Shown: positions 23,791-33,799, counted from the stretch's first letter. The stretch: DNA of 64,000 nucleotides from Desulfovirgula thermocuniculi DSM 16036 (GCF_000429345.1 NZ_AUBR01000006.1:21597-85596), one strand, 5' to 3'. Numbers and translations are program-made. The notes: generated from the letters alone by a model not told the origin.

Positions 23791-25281
23791 TTGCTCTTTA
23801 GCGAGCTGGTTAGGGATTTACCGCTTTTGGAGGCGCGAGGGGATAAAGATGCGGAGGTCAGGGGGATGGCCTACGATTCCCGCCGGGTGCAGCCGGGCTA
23901 CCTTTTTGTGGCCGTGGAGGGCTTTGCCACCGACGGCCACCGCTTTGTGCGCCAGGCCCTGGAGGCAGGAGCGGTGGCCGTGGTGGTGCAAAAGGAGGTA
24001 CCCCTGCCCCATGGTGTGGCCTGGGTGCGGGTTGCCGACAGCCGCCTGGCCTTGGCGCTTCTTTCCGCCCGCTTTTACGGTCACCCTTCCCGGAAGTTGA
24101 GGCTCATCGGGGTCACGGGCACCAACGGCAAGACCACCACCACGCACCTCCTCGCAGCCATCTACCGGGAGGCCGGGGAAAAGGTGGGCCTCATCGGCAC
24201 CATCGCCAACTGGATTGGCGACCGCCGCCTGCCGGTAACCCACACTACGCCGGAGTCCCTGGACCTGCAGGCGCTGCTCGCGGAAATGGTGAGGGAGGGG
24301 GTATCCACCGCGGTCATGGAGGTAAGTTCCCACGCCCTGGCCCTGCACCGCGTGGCGGGCTGCGCCTTTGATTGCGGCGTGTTTACCAACATTACCCAGG
24401 ACCATCTCGACTTCCACCGGGATATGCGGGACTACCTGGCGGCCAAGCTCAAGCTCTTCCGGGAACTCGGCGCGGGGGGCAAGGCGGGCGTGGCGGTGCT
24501 TAATGCCGACGACCCCCACTGCGGGGAGTTTAAAAGCGCCTGCCACGTCCCCGTTTACACCTACGGGACCGGCGGCGGGGCGGACGTGCACGCCGGGGAC
24601 ATTAGCGTGACAGGCCGCGGCGTCTCTTTTACGGCGCATACCCCCTGGGGGAAGGCGAGGGTGCACCTGCAGCTGAGCGGGTACTTCAACGTTTATAACG
24701 CCCTGGCCGCCCTCACGGCGGCGGGGGCAGGCGGCGTGCCCCTGGAGGTGGCCGTGCGCGCCCTGGAGCAGGTGAGGGGGGTGAGGGGTCGCTTTGAACT
24801 GGTGGACTGCGGCCAGGACTTTGCGGCCATTGTGGATTATGCCCACACTCCCGACGGTTTGGAAAACGTGCTGTGCACGGCGCGGCAGATAACCGGGGGC
24901 CGCCTCATATGCCTTTTTGGCTGCGGCGGCGACCGGGATCGCACCAAAAGGCCCCTGATGGGCGAAATTGCCGCCCGCCTGAGCGATGTGGTGATCATCA
25001 CCTCCGACAACCCCCGCACGGAGGACCCCTTGCAGATCATTGCCCAGATTGAGGAGGGGGTAAGGCGGGTGCGGCCCGATTACCTCGTGGTGCCCGACAG
25101 GAGGGAGGCCATCCGCCTGGCCGTGCGGGAGGCCCGGAGGGGAGATACGCTCCTCGTGGCCGGCAAGGGTCATGAAGACTACCAGATCATCGGCACCACC
25201 AGGTACCCCTTTGACGACCGGGAGGAAATTATGAAGGCCATCGCGGAAATCAGGGGCTGCCGGGGTGAGCAGCCGTGCTGA
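23791..25281 (+). CDS. murE: UDP-MurNAc-tripeptide synthetase MurE (meso-DAP adding)
   Basis: A 496-residue cytoplasmic Mur ligase that adds the third stem residue. It has the ATP loop GVTGTNGKTTTTHLL, HTTPESLDLQ, the carbamate-lysine region DYLAAKLKLF and the substrate-recognition motif SDNPRTEDP. DNPR is the signature of enzymes that take meso-diaminopimelate rather than lysine, so the wall is probably A1-gamma type. The start is TTG 23791 with GGGGAGGG 6-7 nt upstream. It overlaps murF by 7 nt. Confidence 0.96.
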   Translation: MLFSELVRDLPLLEARGDKDAEVRGMAYDSRRVQPGYLFVAVEGFATDGHRFVRQALEAGAVAVVVQKEVPLPHGVAWVRVADSRLALALLSARFYGHPSRKLRLIGVTGTNGKTTTTHLLAAIYREAGEKVGLIGTIANWIGDRRLPVTHTTPESLDLQALLAEMVREGVSTAVMEVSSHALALHRVAGCAFDCGVFTNITQDHLDFHRDMRDYLAAKLKLFRELGAGGKAGVAVLNADDPHCGEFKSACHVPVYTYGTGGGADVHAGDISVTGRGVSFTAHTPWGKARVHLQLSGYFNVYNALAALTAAGAGGVPLEVAVRALEQVRGVRGRFELVDCGQDFAAIVDYAHTPDGLENVLCTARQITGGRLICLFGCGGDRDRTKRPLMGEIAARLSDVVIITSDNPRTEDPLQIIAQIEEGVRRVRPDYLVVPDRREAIRLAVREARRGDTLLVAGKGHEDYQIIGTTRYPFDDREEIMKAIAEIRGCRGEQPC

Positions 25282-26678
25282 ACATGACCCTGGGGGAAAT
25301 TGCCCGGGCGGTTGAGGGAGAGCTTTGCCGGGGGAACCCGGACCTTCGCGTGCGCGCCGTCTCCATTGACAGCCGGACGCTTAGCGGCGGGGAGCTTTTT
25401 TTTGCCCTCAGGGGGCAGCGGCATGACGGCCACGCATTTGCCGCCCGGGCGGTGGCTGCCGGCGCCGCCGGGGTGGTGGTGGAGCGGGAGGTGCCGGACT
25501 TACCCCCGGGCGCGGCGGTAATCCGGGTACGCGACACGCTCTGCGCCCTGCAACAGCTGGCCCGCTACCACCGGGAGGCCTTTAAAATCCCGGTCATCGG
25601 GGTAACCGGCAGCTCGGGCAAGACCACCACCAAGGACCTGGTGGCTGCCGTCCTCGCGCGGCGCTTTAAAACCCTAAAGACCACGGCCAATCGCAATAAC
25701 GAGATAGGTCTTCCCCTGACCCTCCTGGAGCTGGCGGAGGGCCATGAGGCCCTGGTGGTGGAGATGGCCATGCGCGGGCCCGGGGAGATAGCCTTTCTCT
25801 GCCGCCTGGCCCGGCCCAACGGGGCGGTCATTACCAACATCGGCGAGGCCCACCTCGAGCGCCTGGGCTCGGTGGACCGCATTGCCCGGGCCAAAGGGGA
25901 AATTCTGGAAGCCGTTCCCCCGGACGGCTTTGCCTTCCTGCACCGCGACAGCCCGTATATCCGGAGGGAGGCCTCCCGCTGCCGCGGGAGGGTGTATTAT
26001 TTCGGCCTTGACGGGGAGGCGGACGTGCTGGCCGAGAACTTACGTGCGGTACAGGGCGGCTGCCGCTTTTACCTGCGCCTCCCCTCCGGGGAGGGCGGGG
26101 AGGTCTTCCTGCCCCTTTTGGGCAGGCACAACGTGGAAAACGCTCTGGCCGCCGCCGGCGTCGGCTGGGCGCTGGGGGTGCCCTTTGCGGACATTGCCGC
26201 CGGTCTGGCCGGGGCGGAGCTGACGCCCATGCGCCTGGAAGTGGTGGAGTTCCCCGGTGCAGGGGTGAAAGTAATTAACGACGCCTACAATGCCAACCCG
26301 GCCTCCACCAGGGCGGCGCTTTCCGTCCTGGCAGAGGTGGGGGCGGGCAGGAGGCGCATTGCCGTGCTGGGCGACATGCTGGAGCTGGGAGAGGCCGGAC
26401 CCGAAAGCCACCGGCAAATCGGCTCCCTGGCGGCGGGCGTTGCCGACTACCTGGTGGCCGTGGGAGACCTGGCCGTTCACTACGTACGCGGCGCCCTGGA
26501 AGCCGGGATGCCGGCAGGCCGCGCCGCGCACTTTGCCTCCCGCGGGGAGGCCGCGGCCTTCCTGAAGGAAGTCATCCGCCCCGGGGACGTGGTGCTGGTG
26601 AAGGGCTCGCGGGGAATGCGCATGGAAGAAATATACGAGGAAGTGCGCAGGCACCTGCAGGTGGGAAATGATGGGTAG
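25275..26678 (+). CDS. murF: UDP-MurNAc-tripeptide:D-Ala-D-Ala ligase MurF
   Basis: A 467-residue Mur ligase that adds D-Ala-D-Ala to finish the pentapeptide precursor. The motifs are VTGSSGKTTTKDLV (ATP loop), NNEIGLPLTLLEL, MAMRGPGEIAFL, NIGEAHLERLGS and NDAYNANPASTRAAL, all typical of MurF. GTG 25275 overlaps murE by 7 nt, with GGGGTGAG as ribosome-binding site. It overlaps mraY by 11 nt. Confidence 0.96.
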   Translation: MLNMTLGEIARAVEGELCRGNPDLRVRAVSIDSRTLSGGELFFALRGQRHDGHAFAARAVAAGAAGVVVEREVPDLPPGAAVIRVRDTLCALQQLARYHREAFKIPVIGVTGSSGKTTTKDLVAAVLARRFKTLKTTANRNNEIGLPLTLLELAEGHEALVVEMAMRGPGEIAFLCRLARPNGAVITNIGEAHLERLGSVDRIARAKGEILEAVPPDGFAFLHRDSPYIRREASRCRGRVYYFGLDGEADVLAENLRAVQGGCRFYLRLPSGEGGEVFLPLLGRHNVENALAAAGVGWALGVPFADIAAGLAGAELTPMRLEVVEFPGAGVKVINDAYNANPASTRAALSVLAEVGAGRRRIAVLGDMLELGEAGPESHRQIGSLAAGVADYLVAVGDLAVHYVRGALEAGMPAGRAAHFASRGEAAAFLKEVIRPGDVVLVKGSRGMRMEEIYEEVRRHLQVGNDG

Positions 26679-27669
26679 CGAAACCTGGTTGCTCTTGGGC
26701 AAGGCCTTGCTTCTTTCCCTGGCGGTAACCGTGGCCCTGGGGCCGGTGCTCATACCCCTGCTACGCTACCTGAAGTTTGGCCAGGTGGTGCGCTACGACG
26801 GGCCGGCCAGGCACCTCTCCAAAACGGGCACGCCGACCATGGGCGGGCTCATGTTTCTGGCAGGCACGGCCTGCGCCGTGCTGTGGTTTGCCCGCGGTTA
26901 TGCCGAAGCCCTGGTGGTCCTGGGGGTTACCTGCGGTTTCGCCTTAATTGGCTTCCTGGACGATTTCATCAAGGTGGTGCTCAAGCGGCCCCTGGGGCTG
27001 CGGGCGAGGGAAAAGATAGCGGGGCAGGTGATCTTAAGCCTCCTGTTGGCTTTCCTGGCGGTTTCTTCCTTTGGCCGCGGTACGGATGTGGTGGTCCCCT
27101 TTAGCGGCTTCTGGGTTCCCGGCGGCTTGAAGCTGGAGCTGGGGACGTGGGGTTTCCTGGCCTTTGCCGCCCTCGTGATGGTCGGTACAGCCAACGCCGT
27201 AAACCTCACCGACGGCCTGGACGGCCTGGCCGCCGGGGTGACCGTGTGGGCGGCGGGAGCCCTCTTGCTTATTGCCCTTATCTTGGACAGGATCGGGCTG
27301 GCGGTGGTCATGGCGGCGCTGATGGGCGGGTGCCTGGGCTTCCTGGTTTACAACTATCACCCGGCAAAGGTCTTCATGGGCGACACCGGTTCCCTGGCCC
27401 TCGGGGGAGCCCTGGGGGCGGCAGCCGTCCTCACCAGGAGCGAGCTTTTCTTGCTGATCATCGGGGGAATTTACGTCCTGGAGGCCCTCTCGGTGATCAT
27501 CCAGGTGATTTCCTTCCAGCTCTTTGGCCGCCGGGTTTTCCGCATGAGCCCCCTGCACCACCATTTTGAGCTGGGGGGCTGGAGCGAGCAGAGGGTGGTG
27601 CTGACCTTCTGGGGGATGGCGCTGGGCCTGGCCCTGCTGGGGCTGGCCGGGCTTTACCAGCTGGGTTAA
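26668..27669 (+). CDS. mraY: Phospho-MurNAc-pentapeptide transferase MraY
   Basis: A 333-residue membrane enzyme that transfers phospho-MurNAc-pentapeptide to undecaprenyl phosphate, making lipid I. About ten hydrophobic helices are present. The cytoplasmic-loop motifs are KTGTPTMGGL, the paired aspartates GFLDDFIKV, NAVNLTDGLDGLAAG, VFMGDTGSLALGG and the HHHFELGGW loop. It overlaps murF at its 5' end. Confidence 0.97.
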   Translation: MMGSETWLLLGKALLLSLAVTVALGPVLIPLLRYLKFGQVVRYDGPARHLSKTGTPTMGGLMFLAGTACAVLWFARGYAEALVVLGVTCGFALIGFLDDFIKVVLKRPLGLRAREKIAGQVILSLLLAFLAVSSFGRGTDVVVPFSGFWVPGGLKLELGTWGFLAFAALVMVGTANAVNLTDGLDGLAAGVTVWAAGALLLIALILDRIGLAVVMAALMGGCLGFLVYNYHPAKVFMGDTGSLALGGALGAAAVLTRSELFLLIIGGIYVLEALSVIIQVISFQLFGRRVFRMSPLHHHFELGGWSEQRVVLTFWGMALGLALLGLAGLYQLG

Positions 27670-27711
27670 AATCGGGTGCGGTGCAAACGGGAGGAGAAGG
27701 CTGGATTGACC

Positions 27712-29076
27712 ATGGAAGATTGGCGCGGCAAAAAGGTTCTCGTCATCGGCGCGGGTAAGAGCGGCCTGGCGGCAAGCCGCTACCTGGCAGAGAAGGGGGC
27801 AAAAGTAGTCCTGGCTGACCAGAAAGAGGCTCCTGCCTTTGAGCAGCCTGTGGCCTCGCTGGTACCGCCGGGGGTGGAGCTTATCTTGGGGGGGTACCCC
27901 GCCCTGGAAACGGGCGGCTTTGACCTGGTGGTCCTAAGCCCCGGGGTTCCGCCCTCCCTTCCGGTGGTGGTGCAGGCCCGCGCCCTGGGCATTCCCGTGA
28001 CCGGGGAGCTGGAGCTGGCCTTCCGGCAGGCCAGGGCGCCGGTGGTGGCCATTACCGGCACCAACGGCAAGACCACCACCACGGCCCTCACGGGGCAGAT
28101 TTTCCGGGAGGCGGGTATTAAGACGCTGGTGGCGGGCAACATCGGCAGGCCGTTTATTGCCGAGGTGGAGGGCTACGGCCCCCGGGACGCCATCGTGCTG
28201 GAGGTGAGCAGCTTTCAGCTGGAAACGGCCGACACCTTCCGCCCCCGCGTGGCCGCCGTTTTAAACATTACCCCCGACCACCTGGACCGGCACGGGACCA
28301 TGGAGGCGTACGTGGCGGCCAAGGCGCGCATTTTTGCCCGCCAGACGGAAGAGGACGTCACCGTGCTGAACTTTGACGACCCCCTGACCAGGGGCCTGGC
28401 CTCCCGCTGCCCGGGGCGCGTGGTCTTTTTCAGCCGCCGGGAGGACCTGGCGGAAGGGGCCTTTTTGCGAGACGGGTGGATAACCGTAAAGGAGCGGGGA
28501 AAGACGTACCCCCTCCTGCCCGCGGGAGACCTGCCCTTACCGGGGCTGCACAACCTCGAAAATGCCCTGGCCGCCGTGGCCTGCGCCTGGTGGTGGGGGA
28601 TCACAGGGGAAAAGATAGCCGCCGCCCTGCGCCGCTTTCCCGGCGTTCCCCACCGCCTGGAGCTGGTGGCGGAAATCAACGGGGTGGCCTATGTTAACGA
28701 CTCCAAGGGGACCAACCCCGAGGCCAGCATCAGGGCCCTGGAGGCCTTTGACCGCCCTATTGTTTTAATTGCGGGGGGGAGAAACAAAGGGAGCGACTTT
28801 ACGGCGTTTGCACAGGTAGTCAAGAAGAAGGCGCGGGCCTTGGTGGTGCTGGGCGAATGCGCGGCGCAGGTGGCGGAGGCGGCCAGGGTAGCCGGGATGA
28901 GCGAGGTTTACCGGGCTTCCGACCTGCGGGAGGCCGTCCTCACCGCCCACCGCCTGGCCAGGCCCGGCGATGTGGTTTTGCTCTCCCCGGCCTGCGCCAG
29001 CTGGGATATGTTTAAAAATTACGAGGAGCGGGGCGACCGCTTCAAGGAGATCGTGCGGGAGCTGGCCGGTGCGTGA
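27712..29076 (+). CDS. murD: UDP-MurNAc-L-alanine:D-glutamate ligase MurD
   Basis: A 454-residue Mur ligase that adds D-Glu to UDP-MurNAc-L-Ala. The motifs are VLVIGAGKSGLAASRYL, VAITGTNGKTTTTAL, LEVSSFQLET, NITPDHLDRHGTM and NDSKGTNPEASIRAL. ATG 27712 gives the family start (MEDWRGKKVLVIG); a TTG at 27706 is nearer to the GGAGGAG site and could be used. It is 42 nt after mraY and its 3' end lies 22 nt before ftsW. Confidence 0.96.
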   Translation: MEDWRGKKVLVIGAGKSGLAASRYLAEKGAKVVLADQKEAPAFEQPVASLVPPGVELILGGYPALETGGFDLVVLSPGVPPSLPVVVQARALGIPVTGELELAFRQARAPVVAITGTNGKTTTTALTGQIFREAGIKTLVAGNIGRPFIAEVEGYGPRDAIVLEVSSFQLETADTFRPRVAAVLNITPDHLDRHGTMEAYVAAKARIFARQTEEDVTVLNFDDPLTRGLASRCPGRVVFFSRREDLAEGAFLRDGWITVKERGKTYPLLPAGDLPLPGLHNLENALAAVACAWWWGITGEKIAAALRRFPGVPHRLELVAEINGVAYVNDSKGTNPEASIRALEAFDRPIVLIAGGRNKGSDFTAFAQVVKKKARALVVLGECAAQVAEAARVAGMSEVYRASDLREAVLTAHRLARPGDVVLLSPACASWDMFKNYEERGDRFKEIVRELAGA

Positions 29077-29098
29077 CAATCTTGTGGGGGTGGATCGC

Positions 29099-30208
29099 AT
29101 GGCCCTGCGCAGGCGGCCGCCGGACTTCATCCTCTTTCTCACCGTCCTGGTGCTGCTGGGCATAGGCATTGTCATGGTTTTCAGCTCCAGCTATTACTAC
29201 GCCATGTTCCCGCCCTTCAACAACCCCTTCCACTTCCTCATCCGCCAGTCCATATGGGCCCTGCTGGGATTGACGCTCATGTTTGCGGCCATGAACTACG
29301 ACTACTGGCGGCTGAAAAGGTGGGCGGTGCTCCTGCTGGCCCTTGCCTTTGCCCTGCTCATTGCCGTGCTTGTGCCGGGCATAGGGGTTTCCAAGCTGGG
29401 CGCCCAGCGCTGGCTCAACCTGGGCCCCTTGAGTTTCCAGCCCTCCGAGCTGGCCAAGCTCTGCCTGATCATCTTTACCGCCTACGGCCTCTCGCGCCGC
29501 CCGGAGCAGGTGACCAACTTCCGCCGCGGCATGCTGCCCTACCTGCTGGTCACGGGGCTGGCCGCGGGCCTCATCCTCATGCAGCCCGACCTGGGAACGG
29601 CAGTAACCATAGCCGCCACCATTGTCCTCATGCTCTTTGCCGCCGGGGCCTCCCTGGTGCACCTGGGCATCCTCGGCGTCTTCGGCGCCGCAGCCCTGGC
29701 CCTGGCCATCTGGCTTGAGCCCTACCGCATGAGGCGCTTTCTGGCTTTCCTGGATCCGGAAAAGGATCCCTCCGGGTCCGGCTGGCACATCCTGAATTCC
29801 CTCATGTCCCTGGGCTCCGGCGGGCTTTTAGGGACGGGGCTGGGGCAGGGCCGCCACTCCAAGTTTCTCTACCTCCCCGAAAGGCAGACGGACTTCATTT
29901 TTGCCGTCATCGGCGAGGAGCTGGGCTTCATCGGGGCCTCCGTGGTCATCATTCTCTTTATCATCCTTATCTGGCGGGGCTTAAAGGTGGCCATTACCGC
30001 TCCCGACCCCTTTGGGAGCCTGCTGGCGGCAGGCATCGTCTCCGGCATCGGCATCCAGGCCATCATCAATATCGGCGTGGTCACCAGTTCCCTCCCCGTA
30101 ACGGGCATCACCCTCCCTTTTATCAGCTTTGGGGGTACCTCCCTGGTCTTTAACCTCCTGGGTGTGGGCATCCTGCTAAACATTTCCCGCTACGGCGCGC
30201 GGCAGTGA
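29099..30208 (+). CDS. ftsW: Septal peptidoglycan glycosyltransferase FtsW (SEDS family)
   Basis: A 369-residue polytopic SEDS protein that polymerises lipid II together with a class B PBP, here probably SpoVD. About ten membrane helices are seen. Characteristic stretches are VMVFSSSYYYA, KLGAQRWLNLGPLSFQPSEL, MQPDLGTAVT, GLGQGRHSKFLYLPE and FAVIGEELGFIG. ATG 29099 has GGGGGTG 6 nt upstream. In spore formers the dcw copy may be SpoVE. It sits between murD and murG as in other Firmicutes. Confidence 0.93.
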   Translation: MALRRRPPDFILFLTVLVLLGIGIVMVFSSSYYYAMFPPFNNPFHFLIRQSIWALLGLTLMFAAMNYDYWRLKRWAVLLLALAFALLIAVLVPGIGVSKLGAQRWLNLGPLSFQPSELAKLCLIIFTAYGLSRRPEQVTNFRRGMLPYLLVTGLAAGLILMQPDLGTAVTIAATIVLMLFAAGASLVHLGILGVFGAAALALAIWLEPYRMRRFLAFLDPEKDPSGSGWHILNSLMSLGSGGLLGTGLGQGRHSKFLYLPERQTDFIFAVIGEELGFIGASVVIILFIILIWRGLKVAITAPDPFGSLLAAGIVSGIGIQAIINIGVVTSSLPVTGITLPFISFGGTSLVFNLLGVGILLNISRYGARQ

Positions 30209-30218
30209 GGTGGCTTAA

Positions 30219-31328
30219 TTGCGCTTTGTGGTAACCGGCGGTGGCACGGGTGGGCACATCTATCCTGCCCTGGCCATTGCCCAGGGCTTGTTAAAAAAGT
30301 ATCCGGCGGCGCAAGTGCTCTACATCGGCCGGGCCGGGGGCCTGGAGGAGGAACTGGTGCCCAGGGCCGGCATCCCTTTCTATCCCCTGGCGCTTGCGGG
30401 CCTGAAGCGCCGCCCCTCCCCGCAGAACCTGGTGGCCCTTTACCGGGCGGCAAGGGGGGTGTGGGTGGCGCGCAAAGTGCTAAAGGAATTCCGCCCGCGG
30501 GCGGTCATCGGCACCGGCGGCTACGTCTGCGGGCCGGTAATCCTGGCCGCCGCCCTCCTGGGCCTGCCTACCCTCATCCACGAGCAGAACGCCCTGCCCG
30601 GCCTCACCAACCGCCTGCTGGCTCCCTTTGTCACCCGGGTGGCCTTAACCTTTGAGGAGGCGCGTAGATACTTGCCGCGGCGGGCCAGGGTGGCCGTGAC
30701 CGGCCTGCCGGTGCGCGCGGAAGTGCTTTCCTGGCGGCGGGACGAGGCGCGCCGAGCCATGGGCATTCCGCCGGAAGCCCTGCTCGTGCTTTCCTTCGGG
30801 GGCAGCCAGGGGGCCAGGAGCATCAACGAGGCCATGCTCGAGGTGTTAAAAGAGTTCCAGGGCCGGGAGGGAGTATACTTTCTGCACGTGACGGGGCCCG
30901 GCCAGTACGAAAGCTTCCTGCAGCAGGCCGCCGGCAGTGGTTTAAGGATGACCCAAAATGGCAATATTATCCTTGTGCCTTACCTCCACGAGATGCCCCG
31001 CGCCCTGGCCGCCGCCGACCTGGCCATCTGCCGCGCCGGGGCGGCTACTCTGGCGGAGCTGACCGCCGCTGGCCTGCCGGCCGTGCTCGTCCCCTATCCC
31101 TTTGCCACGGGCAACCACCAGGAGCACAACGCCCGCGTGCTGGAAAAGGCAGGGGCGGCCTTGGTGGTGCCGGACCGCCAGCTTACGGGGCGGCTGCTCG
31201 CGGAAGTTTTACGCGGCCTGCTGGAGCAGCCGGAGAGGCTTAGGGCCATGTCCCGGGCCAGCAGGAGCATGGGCCGCCCGCAGGCCCTGGAAAGCATCCT
31301 GGCGCTGGTGGAGGAAATCATGGGGTAG
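30219..31328 (+). CDS. murG: UDP-GlcNAc:lipid I N-acetylglucosaminyltransferase MurG
   Basis: A 369-residue peripheral GT28 glycosyltransferase that converts lipid I to lipid II at the inner membrane face. The motifs are VTGGGTGGHIYPALA (residues 5-19), GTGGYVCGPV, HEQNALPGLTN, SFGGSQGARSIN and CRAGAATLAEL with PFATGNHQEHNA, which bind the nucleotide sugar. The TTG start at 30219 follows GAGGTGG and lies 11 nt after ftsW. Confidence 0.96.
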   Translation: MRFVVTGGGTGGHIYPALAIAQGLLKKYPAAQVLYIGRAGGLEEELVPRAGIPFYPLALAGLKRRPSPQNLVALYRAARGVWVARKVLKEFRPRAVIGTGGYVCGPVILAAALLGLPTLIHEQNALPGLTNRLLAPFVTRVALTFEEARRYLPRRARVAVTGLPVRAEVLSWRRDEARRAMGIPPEALLVLSFGGSQGARSINEAMLEVLKEFQGREGVYFLHVTGPGQYESFLQQAAGSGLRMTQNGNIILVPYLHEMPRALAAADLAICRAGAATLAELTAAGLPAVLVPYPFATGNHQEHNARVLEKAGAALVVPDRQLTGRLLAEVLRGLLEQPERLRAMSRASRSMGRPQALESILALVEEIMG

Positions 31329-31498
31329 CTTGCGGGCGGGCCTTGCCCGGCGAGGCTGTCCTTTGCGGGGACAAGCTTGCCGAGACGGGGTTACCCGCCG
31401 TCCGGCAGGGGCACACAAAAAAGGCCCCGGGCATAATATGGGTGTGTACCGAGCAAAAGACCTTGAGGCCACGCGCAGGTAAAGGGGGAGGAAAGTTC

Positions 31499-32878
31499 TT
31501 GCACGAGATTCCGGCTTGGGTGCACTTTATCGGCATTGGCGGTGCCGGCATGAGCGCCCTGGCCAGCATTTTGCTGGACCTCGGGCATAAGGTGAGCGGC
31601 TCCGACCTGGCAGCCTCAAAGGCCACCACCCGCCTGGCCTCACGGGGGGCAGTTATTTATTTTGGGCACGACCCGCGCCACCTGGGCGCGGCGCAGATGG
31701 TGGTCGTCTCTTCAGCCATCAAGCCCGACAACCCGGAGCTTGTGGCGGCAAGAGAAAGAAACCTTCCGGTAGTCCACCGCGGGGAACTCCTGGCCTGGCT
31801 GATGAAGCGGCAAAAGGGCATTGCCGTGGCCGGAGCCCACGGGAAGACCACCACCACTTCCATGCTCTCCCTCATCCTGGAGAGGGCCGGGCGCGACCCC
31901 ACCGTGATTGTCGGCGGGGAGCTGGATGAGCTGGGCGGCAACGCCAAGCTGGGGCGGGGAGATTACCTGGTGGCCGAGGCGGATGAGAGCGACGGTTCCT
32001 TTTTAAAGCTTGACCCCCTGGCGGTGCTGGTGACCAACATCGAAGACGACCACCTCGACTACTACGGCTCCCTGGCCGGGGTTAAGGAGGCCTTCCGCCG
32101 CTTCATGGGCAAGGTGCCCCCTACAGGGGCGGTCGTGGCCTGCGGCGACGATCCAAATGTGAGGGAGGCGGTGGGGGACTTGCGCTGCCGGGTAATTACT
32201 TACGGCTGCGGGCCGGGCAACGATTATACCTTGAGGACGCTGGATGCTAAAGGTCGCTCCCCGCGCGGCGAAGTTTACTACCAGGGGAAGTATCTGGGTA
32301 TCCTGGAACTCTCTGTGCCGGGCGAGCACAATTTGCTCAACGCCCTGGGGGCGGTGGCGGCTGCCCGCTGGGCCGGCGTGGATTTTCCCGCGGCAGCCGC
32401 CGCGCTAAAAGAATTCCGCGGCGTGAAGAGGCGCTTCCAGCCCTTGGGTGAGGTGGGGGGCGTGGCGGTGGTGGATGACTACGCCCACCACCCCACGGAA
32501 ATAAAGGCCACGCTGCGGGCGGCCCGGCAACTGGCGCCCAGGCGGCTGGTGGTGGTCTTCCAGCCGCACCGCTACACCAGGACCGCGCTCCTGCACGACC
32601 GCTTTGGCGGTGCCTTTGAGGATGCCGACCTGCTCCTCGTAGACGAGATTTATGGCGCCGGAGAGGACCCCCTGGCGGGAGTGGACGCGCGCCTCATCGT
32701 GCGGGCCGTTACGGCGCACGGCCGGCCGCCGGTAATCTACCTGCCCGGCAGGGAGGCAATTGTCTCTTACCTCCTGGAGCGAGTTCTGCCGGGGGATCTC
32801 GTGATGTTCGTGGGCGCCGGCAACGTCTGGACCTACGGCGTGGAGCTGGTGAAAAGATTAAAGGAGAAAGCAATATGA
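31499..32878 (+). CDS. murC: UDP-MurNAc:L-alanine ligase MurC
   Basis: A 459-residue Mur ligase adding the first stem residue, L-Ala. The motifs are WVHFIGIGGAGMSALA, VAGAHGKTTTTSML, EADESDGSFL, NIEDDHLDYYGS and VDDYAHHPTEIKATL. TTG 31499 has GGGGGAGG 7 nt upstream and gives the family length; the frame is open back to 31343 without another good start. A 170-bp gap with a CATAAT box (31432-31437) precedes it and may hold a promoter. It overlaps murB by 4 nt (ATGA). Confidence 0.95.
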   Translation: MHEIPAWVHFIGIGGAGMSALASILLDLGHKVSGSDLAASKATTRLASRGAVIYFGHDPRHLGAAQMVVVSSAIKPDNPELVAARERNLPVVHRGELLAWLMKRQKGIAVAGAHGKTTTTSMLSLILERAGRDPTVIVGGELDELGGNAKLGRGDYLVAEADESDGSFLKLDPLAVLVTNIEDDHLDYYGSLAGVKEAFRRFMGKVPPTGAVVACGDDPNVREAVGDLRCRVITYGCGPGNDYTLRTLDAKGRSPRGEVYYQGKYLGILELSVPGEHNLLNALGAVAAARWAGVDFPAAAAALKEFRGVKRRFQPLGEVGGVAVVDDYAHHPTEIKATLRAARQLAPRRLVVVFQPHRYTRTALLHDRFGGAFEDADLLLVDEIYGAGEDPLAGVDARLIVRAVTAHGRPPVIYLPGREAIVSYLLERVLPGDLVMFVGAGNVWTYGVELVKRLKEKAI

Positions 32879-33795
32879 GAGATCCTGCTGCCTTCAGGGA
32901 ACTCAGCGCGCTCTTGCCCGGGCAGGTGAAGGCCGACGAGCCCATGGCCCTGCACACCACGTGGCGCATCGGGGGGCCGGCGGACATCTTTGTGGAGCCC
33001 GCAGGGCTGGAGGAGCTGGCCCGGGCGGTGACCTGGGTGCACCGGCGCGGCCTGCCCGTATATTTTATCGGCAACGGGTCGAACCTCCTGGTGCGCGACG
33101 GGGGCATTCGCGGCGTGGTGGTTAAGATAGGCCGGGGCTTAAGCTGGCACCGCGTTGGGGAAACCACCATTGTGGCCGGGGCGGGGATGGGGCTGGGAAC
33201 GCTGGCCGCTCTCGCCCAGGCCGGCGGCATCGGCGGGTTTGAGTTCAGCCCGGGCATACCCGGCACGGTGGGCGGGGCCGTGGTCATGAACGCCGGGGCC
33301 AACGGGTCGTGCATGGCCGACCTGGTGCAGGAGGTGCTGGTCATGAACCGGGCCGGGGAGCTGGAGCGTCTCCCGGCGGCCAGCCTGCAGTTCGGCTACC
33401 GCACCAGCAGCCTGCTGGGGGGGTCGCTGGTGGTGGTGGAGGTGACCTGCCGGGGGGTGAAGAAGGACCCCGCTTCAATAGCCCGGGAGATGAAAAGGTA
33501 TCTAGAGCGGCGGCGGGCCACCCAGCCTCTGTCCTATCCCAGCGCGGGGAGCGTCTTTAAGAACCCGCCCCAACATGCGGCTGGTTGGTTAATTGAAAGG
33601 GCCGGCTGCAAGGGCTTGAGGGAAGGCGACGCGCAGGTTTCTCTGGTTCACGCCAACTTCATCGTCAATCTGGGGAGAGCTACCGCCCGGGATGTGGAAA
33701 GTCTCATCCGGCAGGTACAGCAGAGGGTCTACCTGCAGTTCGGCATACTTCTTAACCTGGAAGTGCAGATTCTCGGCGAGGAGGAAGCGGGGTGA
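32875..33795 (+). CDS. murB: UDP-N-acetylenolpyruvoylglucosamine reductase MurB
   Basis: A 306-residue FAD/NADPH oxidoreductase that reduces the enolpyruvyl group made by MurA to give UDP-MurNAc. The FAD-binding features are TTWRIGGPADIFVEP, GNGSNLLVRDGGIRG and FSPGIPGTVGGAVVMNAGA. The catalytic Ser lies in SAGSVFKNP and the C-terminal Glu region in NLEVQILGE, fitting type IIa MurB of Gram-positives. Its ATG overlaps the murC stop codon and murA begins 4 nt after it. Confidence 0.96.
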   Translation: MRDPAAFRELSALLPGQVKADEPMALHTTWRIGGPADIFVEPAGLEELARAVTWVHRRGLPVYFIGNGSNLLVRDGGIRGVVVKIGRGLSWHRVGETTIVAGAGMGLGTLAALAQAGGIGGFEFSPGIPGTVGGAVVMNAGANGSCMADLVQEVLVMNRAGELERLPAASLQFGYRTSSLLGGSLVVVEVTCRGVKKDPASIAREMKRYLERRRATQPLSYPSAGSVFKNPPQHAAGWLIERAGCKGLREGDAQVSLVHANFIVNLGRATARDVESLIRQVQQRVYLQFGILLNLEVQILGEEEAG

Positions 33796-33799
33796 CAGC

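Noticed and set aside
23818..25173. 451-codon minus-strand frame inside murE
   Set aside because: Low-complexity His/Pro/Gly-rich antisense of murE with no motifs.
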